Assembly (NCBI GenBank): GCA_017999645.1
Contig: JAGNLJ010000006.1
Location: forward strand, 1 to 64,000
From: Alphaproteobacteria bacterium
Lineage (GTDB): Bacteria > Pseudomonadota > Alphaproteobacteria > Micavibrionales > Micavibrionaceae
Direction of reading: 5' to 3'
DNA: 64,000 nucleotides
The first letter of the stretch is position 1, and each line of letters begins with the position of its first letter. The notes beneath the pieces were generated by a model that worked only from the letters and a program-made list of their open reading frames with translations, had not been told where the DNA came from and searched no databases. Positions 8,573 through 19,379 of this stretch are shown here, piece after piece. A program made the position numbers and the translations under genes.

Positions 8573-9907
8573 ATGCATTTTACAGACCTCGGTTTAAGCG
8601 AAAACATCCTCAAGGCTGTCGCCGAATGCGGCTATGACACCCCGACGCCTATCCAGGCGCAGGCCATTCCGATCATCCTGATGGGCCGGGATATTGTCGG
8701 CCTGGCGCAGACGGGAACGGGCAAGACGGCGGGCTTTACGCTGCCGATGATTGAGATCATGCAGGGGGGACGTGCGAAGGCACGTATGCCGCGTTCGCTC
8801 ATTCTTTCGCCGACACGCGAACTGGCTGCACAGATCGCCGAAAATTTTGACACATATGGCAAATACGCTAAGCTGACGAAGGCGCTGTTGGTTGGTGGGA
8901 CGTCAATGGATGAGCAGATCAAGAAGCTTGATCGCGGTGTTGATGTTTTGATTGCGACGCCCGGCAGGCTGCTGGATTTGTTCGAGCGCGGGAAAATTCT
9001 GCTCAGCGATATTAAAATTCTTGTGATCGACGAGGCCGACCGGATGCTGGATATGGGTTTCATTCCCGATATCGAGAAAATCGTTTCGCGTCTGTCGCCG
9101 ATCCGCCAGACGCTGCTGTTTTCAGCGACGATGCCGCCGGAGATCAAAAAGCTGACGCAAAAATTCCTAAGCAACCCTAAGGAAGTCTCAGTGGCGCCGA
9201 CATCATCGACATCCGAGCGGGTGACGCAATTTTTAGTGAGCGTTCATCCGAAAGACAAGCTGGATGCGCTTGATAAATTAATGAGGAAAGAGGAAGTGAA
9301 GAACGCGTTCATTTTCTGCAACCGCAAGCGCGATATGGGCGGAGTTGTGCAATATCTTCAGCGCAAGGGTTACGCGGCCAAGGGTATCAATGGCGATATG
9401 GAGCAGAGTGCGCGGACGAAGACTCTGGCGGAATTCAAGGAAGGCAAAGTTACGATGCTGGTGTGCAGCGACGTGGCGGCGCGCGGGCTGGACGTGGATG
9501 ATGTTTCGCATGTGTTCAATTATGATGTGCCTTTCAACGCAGAAGATTACGTTCACCGCATCGGTCGGACGGGCCGCGCAGGCAAAGAAGGCCGTGCGTG
9601 GATGCTCGCCACGAAAGACGAGCAGAAATATGTCGATGCGATTGAAAAGCTCATAAAACAGAAAATCACGGTTGAAAATGCGGGAAGAGGTTCCGAACGT
9701 GCGCCCCGCGAAGAACGTCTGCGCGAGGAAAAGCCTCGTTCGGAAAGGCAGGACTCTAAACAGGAGGCCCGCGCCCCACGCGAAGAGCGTCAGCCTGAGC
9801 GCCAACAGAAAAAGCCCGTCCCACGGGAGAATCACCAGCCTGAACGCAACGTGCAGGGATTCGGCGATGAAATGCCCGGGTTCTTCGGCGGTCAGGGCAA
9901 AAGGTAG
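8573..9907 (+). CDS. rhlE: DEAD-box ATP-dependent RNA helicase (RhlE-like)
   Basis: A 444-residue RNA helicase. Motifs in order: Q-motif region TPTPIQAQAIP, Walker A AQTGTGKT, PTRELA, the DEAD box in VIDEADRMLDMGF, SAT, the ARGLDVDDV segment and HRIGRTGRAGKEG. After about residue 372 there is a low-complexity tail rich in Arg, Glu, Gln and Pro, ending with a short glycine/phenylalanine stretch. Such tails commonly bind RNA. The tail and the MHFTDLGLSENILKA start fit the RhlE subgroup, with roles in ribosome assembly or RNA turnover. The ribosome binding site is weak. Confidence 0.9.
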   Translation: MHFTDLGLSENILKAVAECGYDTPTPIQAQAIPIILMGRDIVGLAQTGTGKTAGFTLPMIEIMQGGRAKARMPRSLILSPTRELAAQIAENFDTYGKYAKLTKALLVGGTSMDEQIKKLDRGVDVLIATPGRLLDLFERGKILLSDIKILVIDEADRMLDMGFIPDIEKIVSRLSPIRQTLLFSATMPPEIKKLTQKFLSNPKEVSVAPTSSTSERVTQFLVSVHPKDKLDALDKLMRKEEVKNAFIFCNRKRDMGGVVQYLQRKGYAAKGINGDMEQSARTKTLAEFKEGKVTMLVCSDVAARGLDVDDVSHVFNYDVPFNAEDYVHRIGRTGRAGKEGRAWMLATKDEQKYVDAIEKLIKQKITVENAGRGSERAPREERLREEKPRSERQDSKQEARAPREERQPERQQKKPVPRENHQPERNVQGFGDEMPGFFGGQGKR

Positions 9908-9941
9908 CTCTTAAAAAGCTCCATAATACGGGCAAATCCCC

Positions 9942-9971
9942 TTGACCCGGCCAGTCCCGCAAGGGCAAAAT
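9942..9971 (+). promoter_or_regulatory. Candidate sigma-70 promoter for lptD
   Basis: A TTGACC (9942-9947) and a CAAAAT (9966-9971) are separated by 18 nt, in the 100-nt gap between the helicase gene and lptD. The -35 box is good and the -10 box is moderate. Confidence 0.4.
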
Positions 9972-10007
9972 TCACGAATAATTTCACTTATTTAAAAGCG
10001 TTTTCCG

Positions 10008-12416
10008 ATGCGCCGTTTCGTCTGTATTTTCTCCCTGGCCGGTGCCGTGTTTTTTGCGGCTGTTTTTCCGTCTTCGGCCCAGATGCTGACCGCGCCTTCC
10101 GATTCATCCGCTCCCGTTGAAGAACCTGTGCAGCTTGCGGATTCGGCGCGGCTGATGACCGGGCCGGAGCCTTATATGCAGGGGCCTTATGAAGGTGATT
10201 TGTCGGAGATGCCTGCCCAGATGCCGGTGGGCGAGACTGCAGCTGCAGAATCCATCGAGGACAAACCGGTTTCAAATGCGCCGGTCGATCTGCAAGCCGA
10301 CACGATGGAGCATGACGAGGCCAGCCAGACTGTTACGGCGTCAGGAAATGTAATGCTGGTTCAATCGGGAAGAATTTTCCGTGCGGATCAGATTGTCTAT
10401 TACCTGAAGGAAGATCGTGTAATCGCCAGCGGGCACGTGGTGCTGAACGAAGAGAGCGGCGATATTCATTATTCGGAAGAGGTCGAGCTTCATAACGAAT
10501 TCAAAGATGGTTTCGTGCGCGGCCTCAAAACTTACCTGGCTGACGGGTCGCGTTTCACGGCGGCGGATGGCACGCGCACAGGCGGCGTTAAAACGGTTAT
10601 GAATGATGCGACCTATACGCCTTGCGAGCCGTGTAAGGCTGAGCCGGAAAAGCCGCCGGTCTGGCAGATCCGCGCTTCTGAAGTCGAGCATGACAGCGAA
10701 GCGCATATGATCAGCTATACGAGCGCGCGGTTCGAGGCTTGGGGTTTCCCGATCGCTTATATCCCGTATTTCTCGCATCCTGACGGCACTATCAAGCGCA
10801 AGAGCGGTTTGCTTGCGCCTTCGGGCGGATTCAAAAGTAATTTAGGTGCATTCGTGCGTGAGGATTATTACTGGAACATTGCACCGGACAAAGATGCAAC
10901 GGTTGGCATGATGGTCATGACCGAGGAAGCGCCGCTGATGGTGACGCAATACCGCCAGCGCTGGGATGCGGCTTCGCTTGAGCTGAACGGGGGTATTACC
11001 TATTCCAGCCGCACGGAGAAGGTCGGCAACCGCGATGTCGATCTGGATGAAGAGGTGAGGGGGCACGTGCTGGGCGAAGCGCGCTGGGACATGAATGACA
11101 AATGGCGCTCGGGCGTCAATGTGAACTGGGCGTCGGACGACCAGTATATGCGCCAGTATGATTTCACCAATGAAGACGTGCTTGAGAATGAAATTTATGC
11201 CGAAAGATTTTCCGGACGTGATTACGCCGTAGGCCGCATGCTGACGTTCCAGGATGTGCGTGTGCGCAGCGCCCAGGAAGAACAGCCGGAAGTGCTGCCT
11301 GAGATCATTACCAGCTTTATGGGCGAGCCGGGCAGCGTGCCGGTGATCGGCGGGCGATGGGATGCAGGTGCGTCGTTCCTCGGGCTTGTGCGCGGCGGCA
11401 GCGGGCAGGATATGAACCGGCTCAATCTTGAGGGCGGGTGGCAGCGGCGGCTGGTTTCCGATTACGGGTTCCTGACGACGGTGGATGCGGGTTTGCGCGG
11501 GGATTTCTATTCCGTTACGGACCGTGATATTGCGGTGGCGGGTTCAAACCGGAGCGGCGATTCCTTCGCGGCGCAGTTCTTCCCGCAGGTTCATATGCAG
11601 ACAAGCTATCCGATGGCGAGTCAGTATGAGAATTACCAGGTGACATTAGAGCCAATCGTTGCGTTGACCATGGCGCCGAATGTCGATGTGAACACTAAAA
11701 TTCCGAATGAAGACAGCCGGGATGTGCAGATTGATGCCAGTAACATTTTCGAGCCGAACCGTTTTCCGGGGATTGACCGGATCGAGGACCGTTCGCGCCT
11801 GACCTACGGATTGCGCACGGGTATTTACGATTACGAGGGCAATCACGGCGATATTTTCCTCGGGCAAAGTTACCGTCTGAGCGAGAAGGATAATCCGTTC
11901 CCTGAAGGATCGGGGCTGGATGAGCAGAATTCCGATTATGTCGGACAGATTTCATCGACTTTTGACAACCGCTATACGCTGAATTACCGGTTCCAGCTCA
12001 ACAGCGAGGATCTTTCATCCGAACGGCATGAGGTCGATTTCGGCACGTGGCTTGGTCCGTTTTCGCTCAGCACGCGTTACCTGTATGCGTCGTCGCTTGA
12101 GGATACCGATATCGATGAAAGCCGCGAGCAGCTGCATAACGATATCGGTTATTACCTGACCCCTGAATGGCGCGTGCGGGCCGGGGCCACGAATGATTTC
12201 GGCGAAAACCCGGGTCTGCGGCAGGCTTATGGCGGGCTGGACTATTTCCATCAATGCTGGTCGTGGTCGCTGCTGGGCGTGCGGAATTACACGGATGATT
12301 CCAGCGGCGACAGCGAAATGGAAATATTGTTTACGCTCGGCCTTAAAAATATCGGCGGGTTTATCGAGTCCGGATACCGCGACCCTGATTTTGTCCGCAA
12401 GGAAACGGGGCGATGA
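10008..12416 (+). CDS. lptD: LPS-assembly outer-membrane protein LptD
   Basis: LptD forms the outer-membrane translocon that inserts lipopolysaccharide, together with LptE. The 802-residue protein starts with a signal peptide ending near FPSSAQ. The N-terminal OstA/jellyroll domain begins around residue 92 (DLQADTMEHDEASQTVTASG) and includes the ADQIVYYLKEDRVIASG repeat. The rest is a large beta-barrel with alternating aromatic strands to the C-terminus. Cysteines near residues 204-207 (PCEPC) and 749 could form the usual disulfides. Alphaproteobacterial lptD usually sits with lptF/lptG and surA-pdxA; here none of these flank it. It overlaps the next gene by 4 nt. Confidence 0.93.
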   Translation: MRRFVCIFSLAGAVFFAAVFPSSAQMLTAPSDSSAPVEEPVQLADSARLMTGPEPYMQGPYEGDLSEMPAQMPVGETAAAESIEDKPVSNAPVDLQADTMEHDEASQTVTASGNVMLVQSGRIFRADQIVYYLKEDRVIASGHVVLNEESGDIHYSEEVELHNEFKDGFVRGLKTYLADGSRFTAADGTRTGGVKTVMNDATYTPCEPCKAEPEKPPVWQIRASEVEHDSEAHMISYTSARFEAWGFPIAYIPYFSHPDGTIKRKSGLLAPSGGFKSNLGAFVREDYYWNIAPDKDATVGMMVMTEEAPLMVTQYRQRWDAASLELNGGITYSSRTEKVGNRDVDLDEEVRGHVLGEARWDMNDKWRSGVNVNWASDDQYMRQYDFTNEDVLENEIYAERFSGRDYAVGRMLTFQDVRVRSAQEEQPEVLPEIITSFMGEPGSVPVIGGRWDAGASFLGLVRGGSGQDMNRLNLEGGWQRRLVSDYGFLTTVDAGLRGDFYSVTDRDIAVAGSNRSGDSFAAQFFPQVHMQTSYPMASQYENYQVTLEPIVALTMAPNVDVNTKIPNEDSRDVQIDASNIFEPNRFPGIDRIEDRSRLTYGLRTGIYDYEGNHGDIFLGQSYRLSEKDNPFPEGSGLDEQNSDYVGQISSTFDNRYTLNYRFQLNSEDLSSERHEVDFGTWLGPFSLSTRYLYASSLEDTDIDESREQLHNDIGYYLTPEWRVRAGATNDFGENPGLRQAYGGLDYFHQCWSWSLLGVRNYTDDSSGDSEMEILFTLGLKNIGGFIESGYRDPDFVRKETGR

Positions 12417-13138
12417 GCATTTATACGTACGATCCTTATAACCGTTACCGCAGGCGCAACGTGCAACGCTTTGCGGGGTTTGCTGTTGTGCTGGTCTGCA
12501 TGGTGGCGGGAGGGGCGCTGGGATTTTTCCTGGGACGGCAGCATGTTTTTCGCGATGAAATCGTGATGAGTTCGCAGGTCGATGCGCTGACGCTGGAAAA
12601 GCAGGAACTTGAAAATACAATGACAGAGTTGAAAGCGGAAGCGCTGACGGCGACGACGCGTTACGAAGAGCTGCAGAAAACGGTTGCCGAAACCATGCCG
12701 GAGGGGCCTGTGCAGGATCTGATTATGCTTGTGCACAGGCAGATTGCGGATGGTATGGACCCGGAGCGGCTGGCTTTTCTGATCCGCTCGGCGCGGCCGC
12801 CGAGGAATTGTACAGAACCTGAAACGCAGCGTTTTGTCGTTTCCACGCCTGCCTATAAAGGCCCGGAGAGTAAGGCGAGCATCGCGGAAGGCGGGATCGC
12901 GATTAAAGGGCACGGCATTTCAGCGCGGAATACGAAAGGCGATCCCGAAGCCTGGTATGACCCCAGCAAGGCCGTGACGATTGATTTCATCCTCAAAGAC
13001 GGTCGGGCCGAGAGCAAGAAGGGCGTCATGCCCATTCACCAGTCGTTGGTTATAGGCGATAAGGAATACCGTTTCACGGTGACGGAAGGCGCGCGGTCTT
13101 TCGCAAAAGTGACGTTCGACAGGTGCGATTACCCGTAG
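12413..13138 (+). CDS. Membrane-anchored coiled-coil protein coupled to lptD
   Basis: A 241-residue protein of no family I recognise. A short Tyr/Arg-rich cytoplasmic N-terminus (residues 1-19) is followed by one transmembrane helix with small-residue packing (about 20-42, GGALGFFLG). Then comes a predicted coiled coil of about 45 residues (SQVDALTLEKQELENTM onward), and a C-terminal periplasmic domain of beta character with a Cys at both ends (residues 137 and 239). The 4-nt ATGA overlap with lptD means translational coupling. A role in envelope assembly is an inference from position only. Its stop abuts that of the convergent gene. Confidence 0.7.
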   Translation: MSIYTYDPYNRYRRRNVQRFAGFAVVLVCMVAGGALGFFLGRQHVFRDEIVMSSQVDALTLEKQELENTMTELKAEALTATTRYEELQKTVAETMPEGPVQDLIMLVHRQIADGMDPERLAFLIRSARPPRNCTEPETQRFVVSTPAYKGPESKASIAEGGIAIKGHGISARNTKGDPEAWYDPSKAVTIDFILKDGRAESKKGVMPIHQSLVIGDKEYRFTVTEGARSFAKVTFDRCDYP

Positions 13139-14238
13139 CTATTTAATGGTGACTTCTTTTACCGGCGCGTTTTGCATCGTATTGAGGCGGTATTTTATTT
13201 TTCCAGGTTCATAGGCAAAGTCGGCCTTGAGATCCTGTGTGTTGCGTATGATCGTCATGTCCGCTGCGGGCAGGGTGATTTTAGATTGTTCGCCGAGGAA
13301 ATCTGAAAGAGCCGCGCCGTTGTCTGTATGCAGGCTTCCATAGATCATTCCTGCGGCCTCTGCGTCTCTTTGGTAGTTGAGGCCCAGTTCAATTCCTTCA
13401 ACCCCAATGGATTTTGCTTCGGAGAAGGTTTTAATATTTCCATCCTTGATTTCAAGGGTTGCGGAGGCATTCTGCCACGGCATTTCGAGCACAGTGAGGC
13501 CGCCTGCGCGAAGTTCAGCCATGATTTTCGAGGAGCCGGATTTGTCGCGGGTGTAATTGAACCAGCCGTGACCGCGGCTGGCGCGGATGTGGGCTTCGGG
13601 CATCTCGAATTTTCCCTCGTCGATTTCGACGTCGATGTTCGAAAAATCATGGGCCAGAATTCCTGTAGCACCTGCTGTGAAGCTAATGTATTTCTGCGCG
13701 CTATTTAGGTGCGACTGAAATTCCAGCTTTTTGTTATTTAGCGTCCCGTTAAAATCAAAATCGAGCGACAGGCCGCCCAGACCCGGTGTGAGAATCGAAA
13801 TTTTTGATTTCTCCATGCGTATGTATTGTGCAGGGATGGCGGCGATGCGCTGAAAATTTTCAGGAATTGTCCAGCCGGAGAAACTTACAGAGATTTGCGC
13901 TTGTGGATTCCATTCGCCGATCAGGTTAAGATTTACAAATTTTAAGGTGTTTAAGCGGCCTGTGAAAAGAATTGAAAACGGGTTATAGCTGATGTCGATC
14001 GCCTTGATCGTGCTGATCTCATCTTTGTCGAGCTTGATGTCGTTGTAAAAAACGTGGGCCCATTTCGATTGCGGCTCCGGAAGAAATGCGGCATCAAGGC
14101 CAAGGATATCAAGGCTGAGGCGTGCTTTTTCTTTTGCAACTTTGGGCGCGAAGATGGTGGTGCCGCCGCAGTAAAGTGCGGCAAGAAAAGTTATCAGGAG
14201 AATGAAGGCGAGGGATATTTTTTTTGCGCTTTGAAAAT

Positions 14239-14242
<4 letters not shown>
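13139..14242 (-). CDS. AsmA/YdbH-like envelope protein
   Basis: A 367-residue protein with one N-terminal membrane anchor (about residues 9-27). The remainder is repetitive amphipathic beta-strand sequence (for example IKAIDISYNPFSILFTGRLN and LKFVNLNLIG). This pattern resembles DUF2125, AsmA or YdbH bridge-like proteins proposed to move lipids across the periplasm; I cannot choose between them. Its ATG overlaps the parE stop by 4 nt, so the two are coupled although unrelated in function. Confidence 0.6.
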
Positions 14243-16251
<2,009 letters not shown>

Positions 16252-16296
16252 GCTCCTGAATTATCGTTATCAGGCCCGGAAATCAAATAATTTCAT

Positions 16297-16334
16297 AAAA
16301 AAGCCCCCGTTTTAGAAAAACTCCAAACAGGGGC
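16297..16334 (-). terminator. Terminator-like hairpin upstream of parE
   Basis: GCCCCCGTTT (16303-16312) and AAACAGGGGC (16325-16334) form a 10-bp stem with one mismatch and a 12-nt loop. Six A residues lie at 16297-16302. Read on the minus strand this is a GC-rich hairpin followed by U6. It points towards parE, 46 nt before its start codon, so it may be an attenuator in the parE leader or a block to antisense transcription. Confidence 0.55.
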
Positions 16335-16402
16335 GAATATCCGCTACAATAAAAGGGAAGGGAATGTCTTCCCGCATCGTAATACATAATATAGGGGTTT
16401 CG

Positions 16403-17593
16403 ATGAAGCGCTTTTCCAGGCGGTATAGTCTTAAAATTCTGGTCGCAGGGATGGTTATGGCAGGTCTTGTCCTGCCTTCCAATATCGCCCCGGCACAGCA
16501 GTTGCTTAAAAGCTATGCGCAGGCACTGCCGGATATTGCACCGATGCCGGACAAGGAATTCAACGACAAAACCATGCTTTATGAAGATGTCCCGGCGGGA
16601 GACGAGGCGTTGTCGTACAGATTCAGGCTGCCTGCGGACTGGAAGCGGCCCGAGGATTCGGCCCTCACCAGTTACCAGATCAGTAACAAGATCCTCGGCG
16701 AGATCGTTCGTTATTATGGACCGCCGGTTATCGACAAGCGCAGCTATTTCACCCTGCAGGCCATTAACCTGGAATACCAGCTTTCGGCCCAGCAATGGCT
16801 TTTGCAATATCTGCTGTCAAACGGGTTTACCATCCAGGGCATCAGGGAACATAATTTTAAACGGGCCGAAGCACTTTACGTGAAGGTCATAGAGAGCACG
16901 ACCTATGTCATCCGAGCGGTTGCGCAGATGAACGGCAGGCGTGTCGTCATGGCCCAGTATTTCATGCCCGCCGATAGCTGGGAGGGTGAAAAGCAGATGC
17001 AGGCCCAGGTCATGAAGACATTCGAGCTGACATATCCGATTACGGAGTCAGTCGAGGAAATGACCAAGTATCACTTCCTTGATATTGCCGAATTCCAGTA
17101 CCCGGTTTCATGGGAGTTCAGGGCGACTCCGATGAAGGGCGCGGAGCGGATGAATTTCGAATTGCTGAATATTCAATCGGAGCAGAAGATTGACTGGAAA
17201 AATTACAAGACGCTGGATGGGCGTATCCAGGTGGATATTGTTGCCTATGATGCTGCCGATTCCGTGCCGGGTGAAATCGACAATCTCAAGCGCGGTTTGG
17301 CCAAAATCAATCTGGCGGTAGGCGATAAATTCGAAACGTTTGAAGATTTCAAATTCAGTAATGAACTGAATGCTGGTGCCGTTGATGTTTATAAAGCCGT
17401 CGATAACCAGAACAGTTTGCTGAATTACGAATACTGGATCGTGCCGCTTGAGGCAGGCGATTACTATTACTTCGTCAGCCTGATTACGCCTTCGCGCGAT
17501 GATGATTTCTTTATCTGGGCGAGAAACACTCAGGCCTATGCGCTTATTCTCAGCCTGATCAGGCCGCTGGATGAAGGCCTGATTTACAGGTAA
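16403..17593 (+). CDS. Exported protein of unknown function with Tat-like signal
   Basis: The frame is open from 16364, but the ATG at 16403 has a good ribosome binding site (AGGGG, 7 nt away) and immediately starts a signal peptide, so I prefer it (396 residues). The N-terminus has SRRYSLK, a near-consensus twin-arginine motif. A hydrophobic stretch and an APAQ cleavage site follow. The mature protein has no motif I recognise. It is acidic and rich in aromatic residues, with no further membrane segments. A possible -10 (TACAAT) lies at 16345-16350. Its stop abuts that of glnA, which is convergent. Confidence 0.7.
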   Translation: MKRFSRRYSLKILVAGMVMAGLVLPSNIAPAQQLLKSYAQALPDIAPMPDKEFNDKTMLYEDVPAGDEALSYRFRLPADWKRPEDSALTSYQISNKILGEIVRYYGPPVIDKRSYFTLQAINLEYQLSAQQWLLQYLLSNGFTIQGIREHNFKRAEALYVKVIESTTYVIRAVAQMNGRRVVMAQYFMPADSWEGEKQMQAQVMKTFELTYPITESVEEMTKYHFLDIAEFQYPVSWEFRATPMKGAERMNFELLNIQSEQKIDWKNYKTLDGRIQVDIVAYDAADSVPGEIDNLKRGLAKINLAVGDKFETFEDFKFSNELNAGAVDVYKAVDNQNSLLNYEYWIVPLEAGDYYYFVSLITPSRDDDFFIWARNTQAYALILSLIRPLDEGLIYR

Positions 17594-19024
17594 TCAGGAC
17601 GAATAATACATCTGGTATTCGACCGGATGGACCATCGTTTCGTATGTTTCCACCTCTTCCATTTTCATTTTGATATAAGAATCGATGAAGTCGGCGGTGA
17701 AGACGTCGTCTTTCAGCAGGAATTTATTATTTGCATGCAGTGCCTCGAGCGCCTCGCGCAGTGAGCCGCACACGGTCGGAATTCTTTTCAGTTCATGTTC
17801 GGGCAGAGCGTAGAGATTTTTATCGATTGCCTCGCCGGGGTGGATTTTGTTTTCGATGCCGTCGAGACCGGCCATCAGCATCGCGGCAAAAGCGAGGTAG
17901 GGATTGGCGAGCGGGTCGGGGAAGCGGACCTCGACGCGGCGGGCGTTGGGTGAATTCACCTGCGGGATGCGGCATGAGGCTGAGCGGTTGCGCGCGGAAT
18001 AGGCGAGCAGCACGGGGGCTTCGTAACCCGGCACAAGACGTTTATAGCTGTTGGTCGTCGGGTTGGTGAAGGCGTTGAGTGCGCGGGCGTGGCGGATGAT
18101 GCCGCCGATGTAATAAAGCGCCGTGTCGGAAAGGCCTGCGTAGCCTTCGCCAGCGAAGAGTGCTTTGCCGGTTTTCCAGAGCGATTGATGGCAGTGCATG
18201 CCGGAGCCGTTGTCGCCAAAAATGGGTTTAGGCATGAAGGTGGCGGTTTTGCCGTAGCTGTTCGCCACGTTGTGCACGACATGTTTGTAAATCTGCATGT
18301 TGTCGGCACAATCTAGCAGGGTGGAATACAAGATGCCGATTTCACATTGGCTGGGCGCGACTTCGTGGTGATGTTTTTCCACGGCCAGGCCCATGCTCTG
18401 CATGACCGTGACCATTTCGCCGCGAATGTCAGAGAGGCTGTCAACCGGCGCTTCGGGGAAGTAGCCGCCCTTGATGCGCGGGCGGTGGCCGGAATTCCCA
18501 GTCTCGTAATTTTTCGCGGAGTTGTAGGGGCCTTCGCTGCTGTCGATTTCGAAACCGACACGATTCATTGAGACGTCGAATTTTACATCTTCGAAAATGA
18601 AAAACTCTGCTTCGGGGCCGAAATAGGCGGTGTCAGCATGACCGGAATTTCTTAAGTGGTCTTCGGCGGCGCGGGCGATAGAGCGGGGGTCGCGGTTATA
18701 GGGTTTGCCCGTGGCGGGGTCGTAGACGTCGCAGAAGATCTTGATGGTCTTCTGGGCGGCGAAAGGATCAATGCAGACCTTGTTGATATCCGGCCTGACG
18801 ATCATGTCGGATTCATGGATTTCCTTCCAGCCGGCGATGGAGGAGCCATCAAAAAACAGGCCGTTTTTGATAGTGTCTGCGCTGAAGACGCTGTGATGTT
18901 CGGCGGAGTGGTGCCATTTACCGCGCATATCAGTGAAATTGAGCTCGATAAACACGATTTCATTGTCCGCGATGAACTTTATGAGGTCGCTATCTTTCTT
19001 GAATTTCAGGACGTTGGCTGGCAC
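17594..19024 (-). CDS. glnA: Type I glutamine synthetase
   Basis: Makes glutamine from glutamate, ammonia and ATP. The 476-residue protein has the beta-grasp domain with FDGSSIAGW, the catalytic FGPEAEFF glutamates, the HHHEVAPSQCEIG segment, the ATP-binding KPIFGDNGSGMHCHQS and the GYEAPVLLAYSARNRS signature. The adenylylation site typical of GSI-beta is present (NLYALP, Tyr405), so regulation by GlnE is expected. The start codon is GTG at 19022-19024, with ACGGAG upstream. The PII gene glnB, which commonly precedes glnA in alphaproteobacteria, is absent here; tRNA-His lies upstream instead. Confidence 0.96.
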   Translation of the reverse strand: MPANVLKFKKDSDLIKFIADNEIVFIELNFTDMRGKWHHSAEHHSVFSADTIKNGLFFDGSSIAGWKEIHESDMIVRPDINKVCIDPFAAQKTIKIFCDVYDPATGKPYNRDPRSIARAAEDHLRNSGHADTAYFGPEAEFFIFEDVKFDVSMNRVGFEIDSSEGPYNSAKNYETGNSGHRPRIKGGYFPEAPVDSLSDIRGEMVTVMQSMGLAVEKHHHEVAPSQCEIGILYSTLLDCADNMQIYKHVVHNVANSYGKTATFMPKPIFGDNGSGMHCHQSLWKTGKALFAGEGYAGLSDTALYYIGGIIRHARALNAFTNPTTNSYKRLVPGYEAPVLLAYSARNRSASCRIPQVNSPNARRVEVRFPDPLANPYLAFAAMLMAGLDGIENKIHPGEAIDKNLYALPEHELKRIPTVCGSLREALEALHANNKFLLKDDVFTADFIDSYIKMKMEEVETYETMVHPVEYQMYYSS

Positions 19025-19121
19025 GTTTGGCGCTCCGTGGGGGTAATAAATACTTGACCAGAGCTATCATAAACCTATAGACAAAGTCCATTCTGAATAT
19101 GCGCCGTTCCTACGGCGCTGT

Positions 19122-19198
19122 GGCGGCCGTAGCTCAGTTGGTAGAGCACTTGGTTGTGGTCCGAGTTGTCGCGGGTTCAAGCCCCGTCGGTCGCCCCA
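19122..19198 (+). tRNA. tRNA-His (GTG)
   Basis: A full cloverleaf can be drawn. It has an extra 5' G (position -1), as in all tRNA-His, a 7-bp acceptor stem GGCGGCCG/CGGTCGCC, and the D-arm AGCTCAGTTGG. The anticodon stem CTTGG/CCGAG holds the loop TTGTGGT (anticodon GTG), and the T-arm is CGGGTTCAAGCCCCG. CCA is encoded. Confidence 0.95.
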
Positions 19199-19261
19199 TT
19201 TTCATCCTATTAAACCTTGCACTTCCCTCATTACTCGGCTAACACATTGCCTTGCCGGAAC

Positions 19262-19346
19262 GCGGGTATGGCGGAACTGGCAGACGCACTGGATTTAGGT
19301 TCCAGCGAGGTAACTCGTGTGGGTTCGACTCCCTCTACCCGCACCA
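19262..19346 (+). tRNA. tRNA-Leu (TAG)
   Basis: An 85-nt class II tRNA. The acceptor stem is GCGGGTA/TACCCGC, and the anticodon stem CTGGA/TCCAG holds the loop TTTAGGT (anticodon TAG, reading CUA and other CUN codons). It has a variable arm, the T-loop GGTTCGACTCC and an encoded CCA. It lies 63 nt after tRNA-His and 33 nt before tig. Confidence 0.95.
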
Positions 19347-19379
19347 ACTTGTCAGATTATAGAAAAGAAGAGAATGACA

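Noticed and set aside
16283-16807. Minus-strand open frame of 174 codons opposite the exported-protein gene
   Set aside because: It runs antisense to a gene with a good ribosome binding site and signal peptide, and its composition is arginine/cysteine-rich shadow sequence with no recognisable domain.
19317-19379. Longer trigger factor start
   Set aside because: It would begin inside tRNA-Leu; the family N-terminus starts at the MQVKEL methionine.
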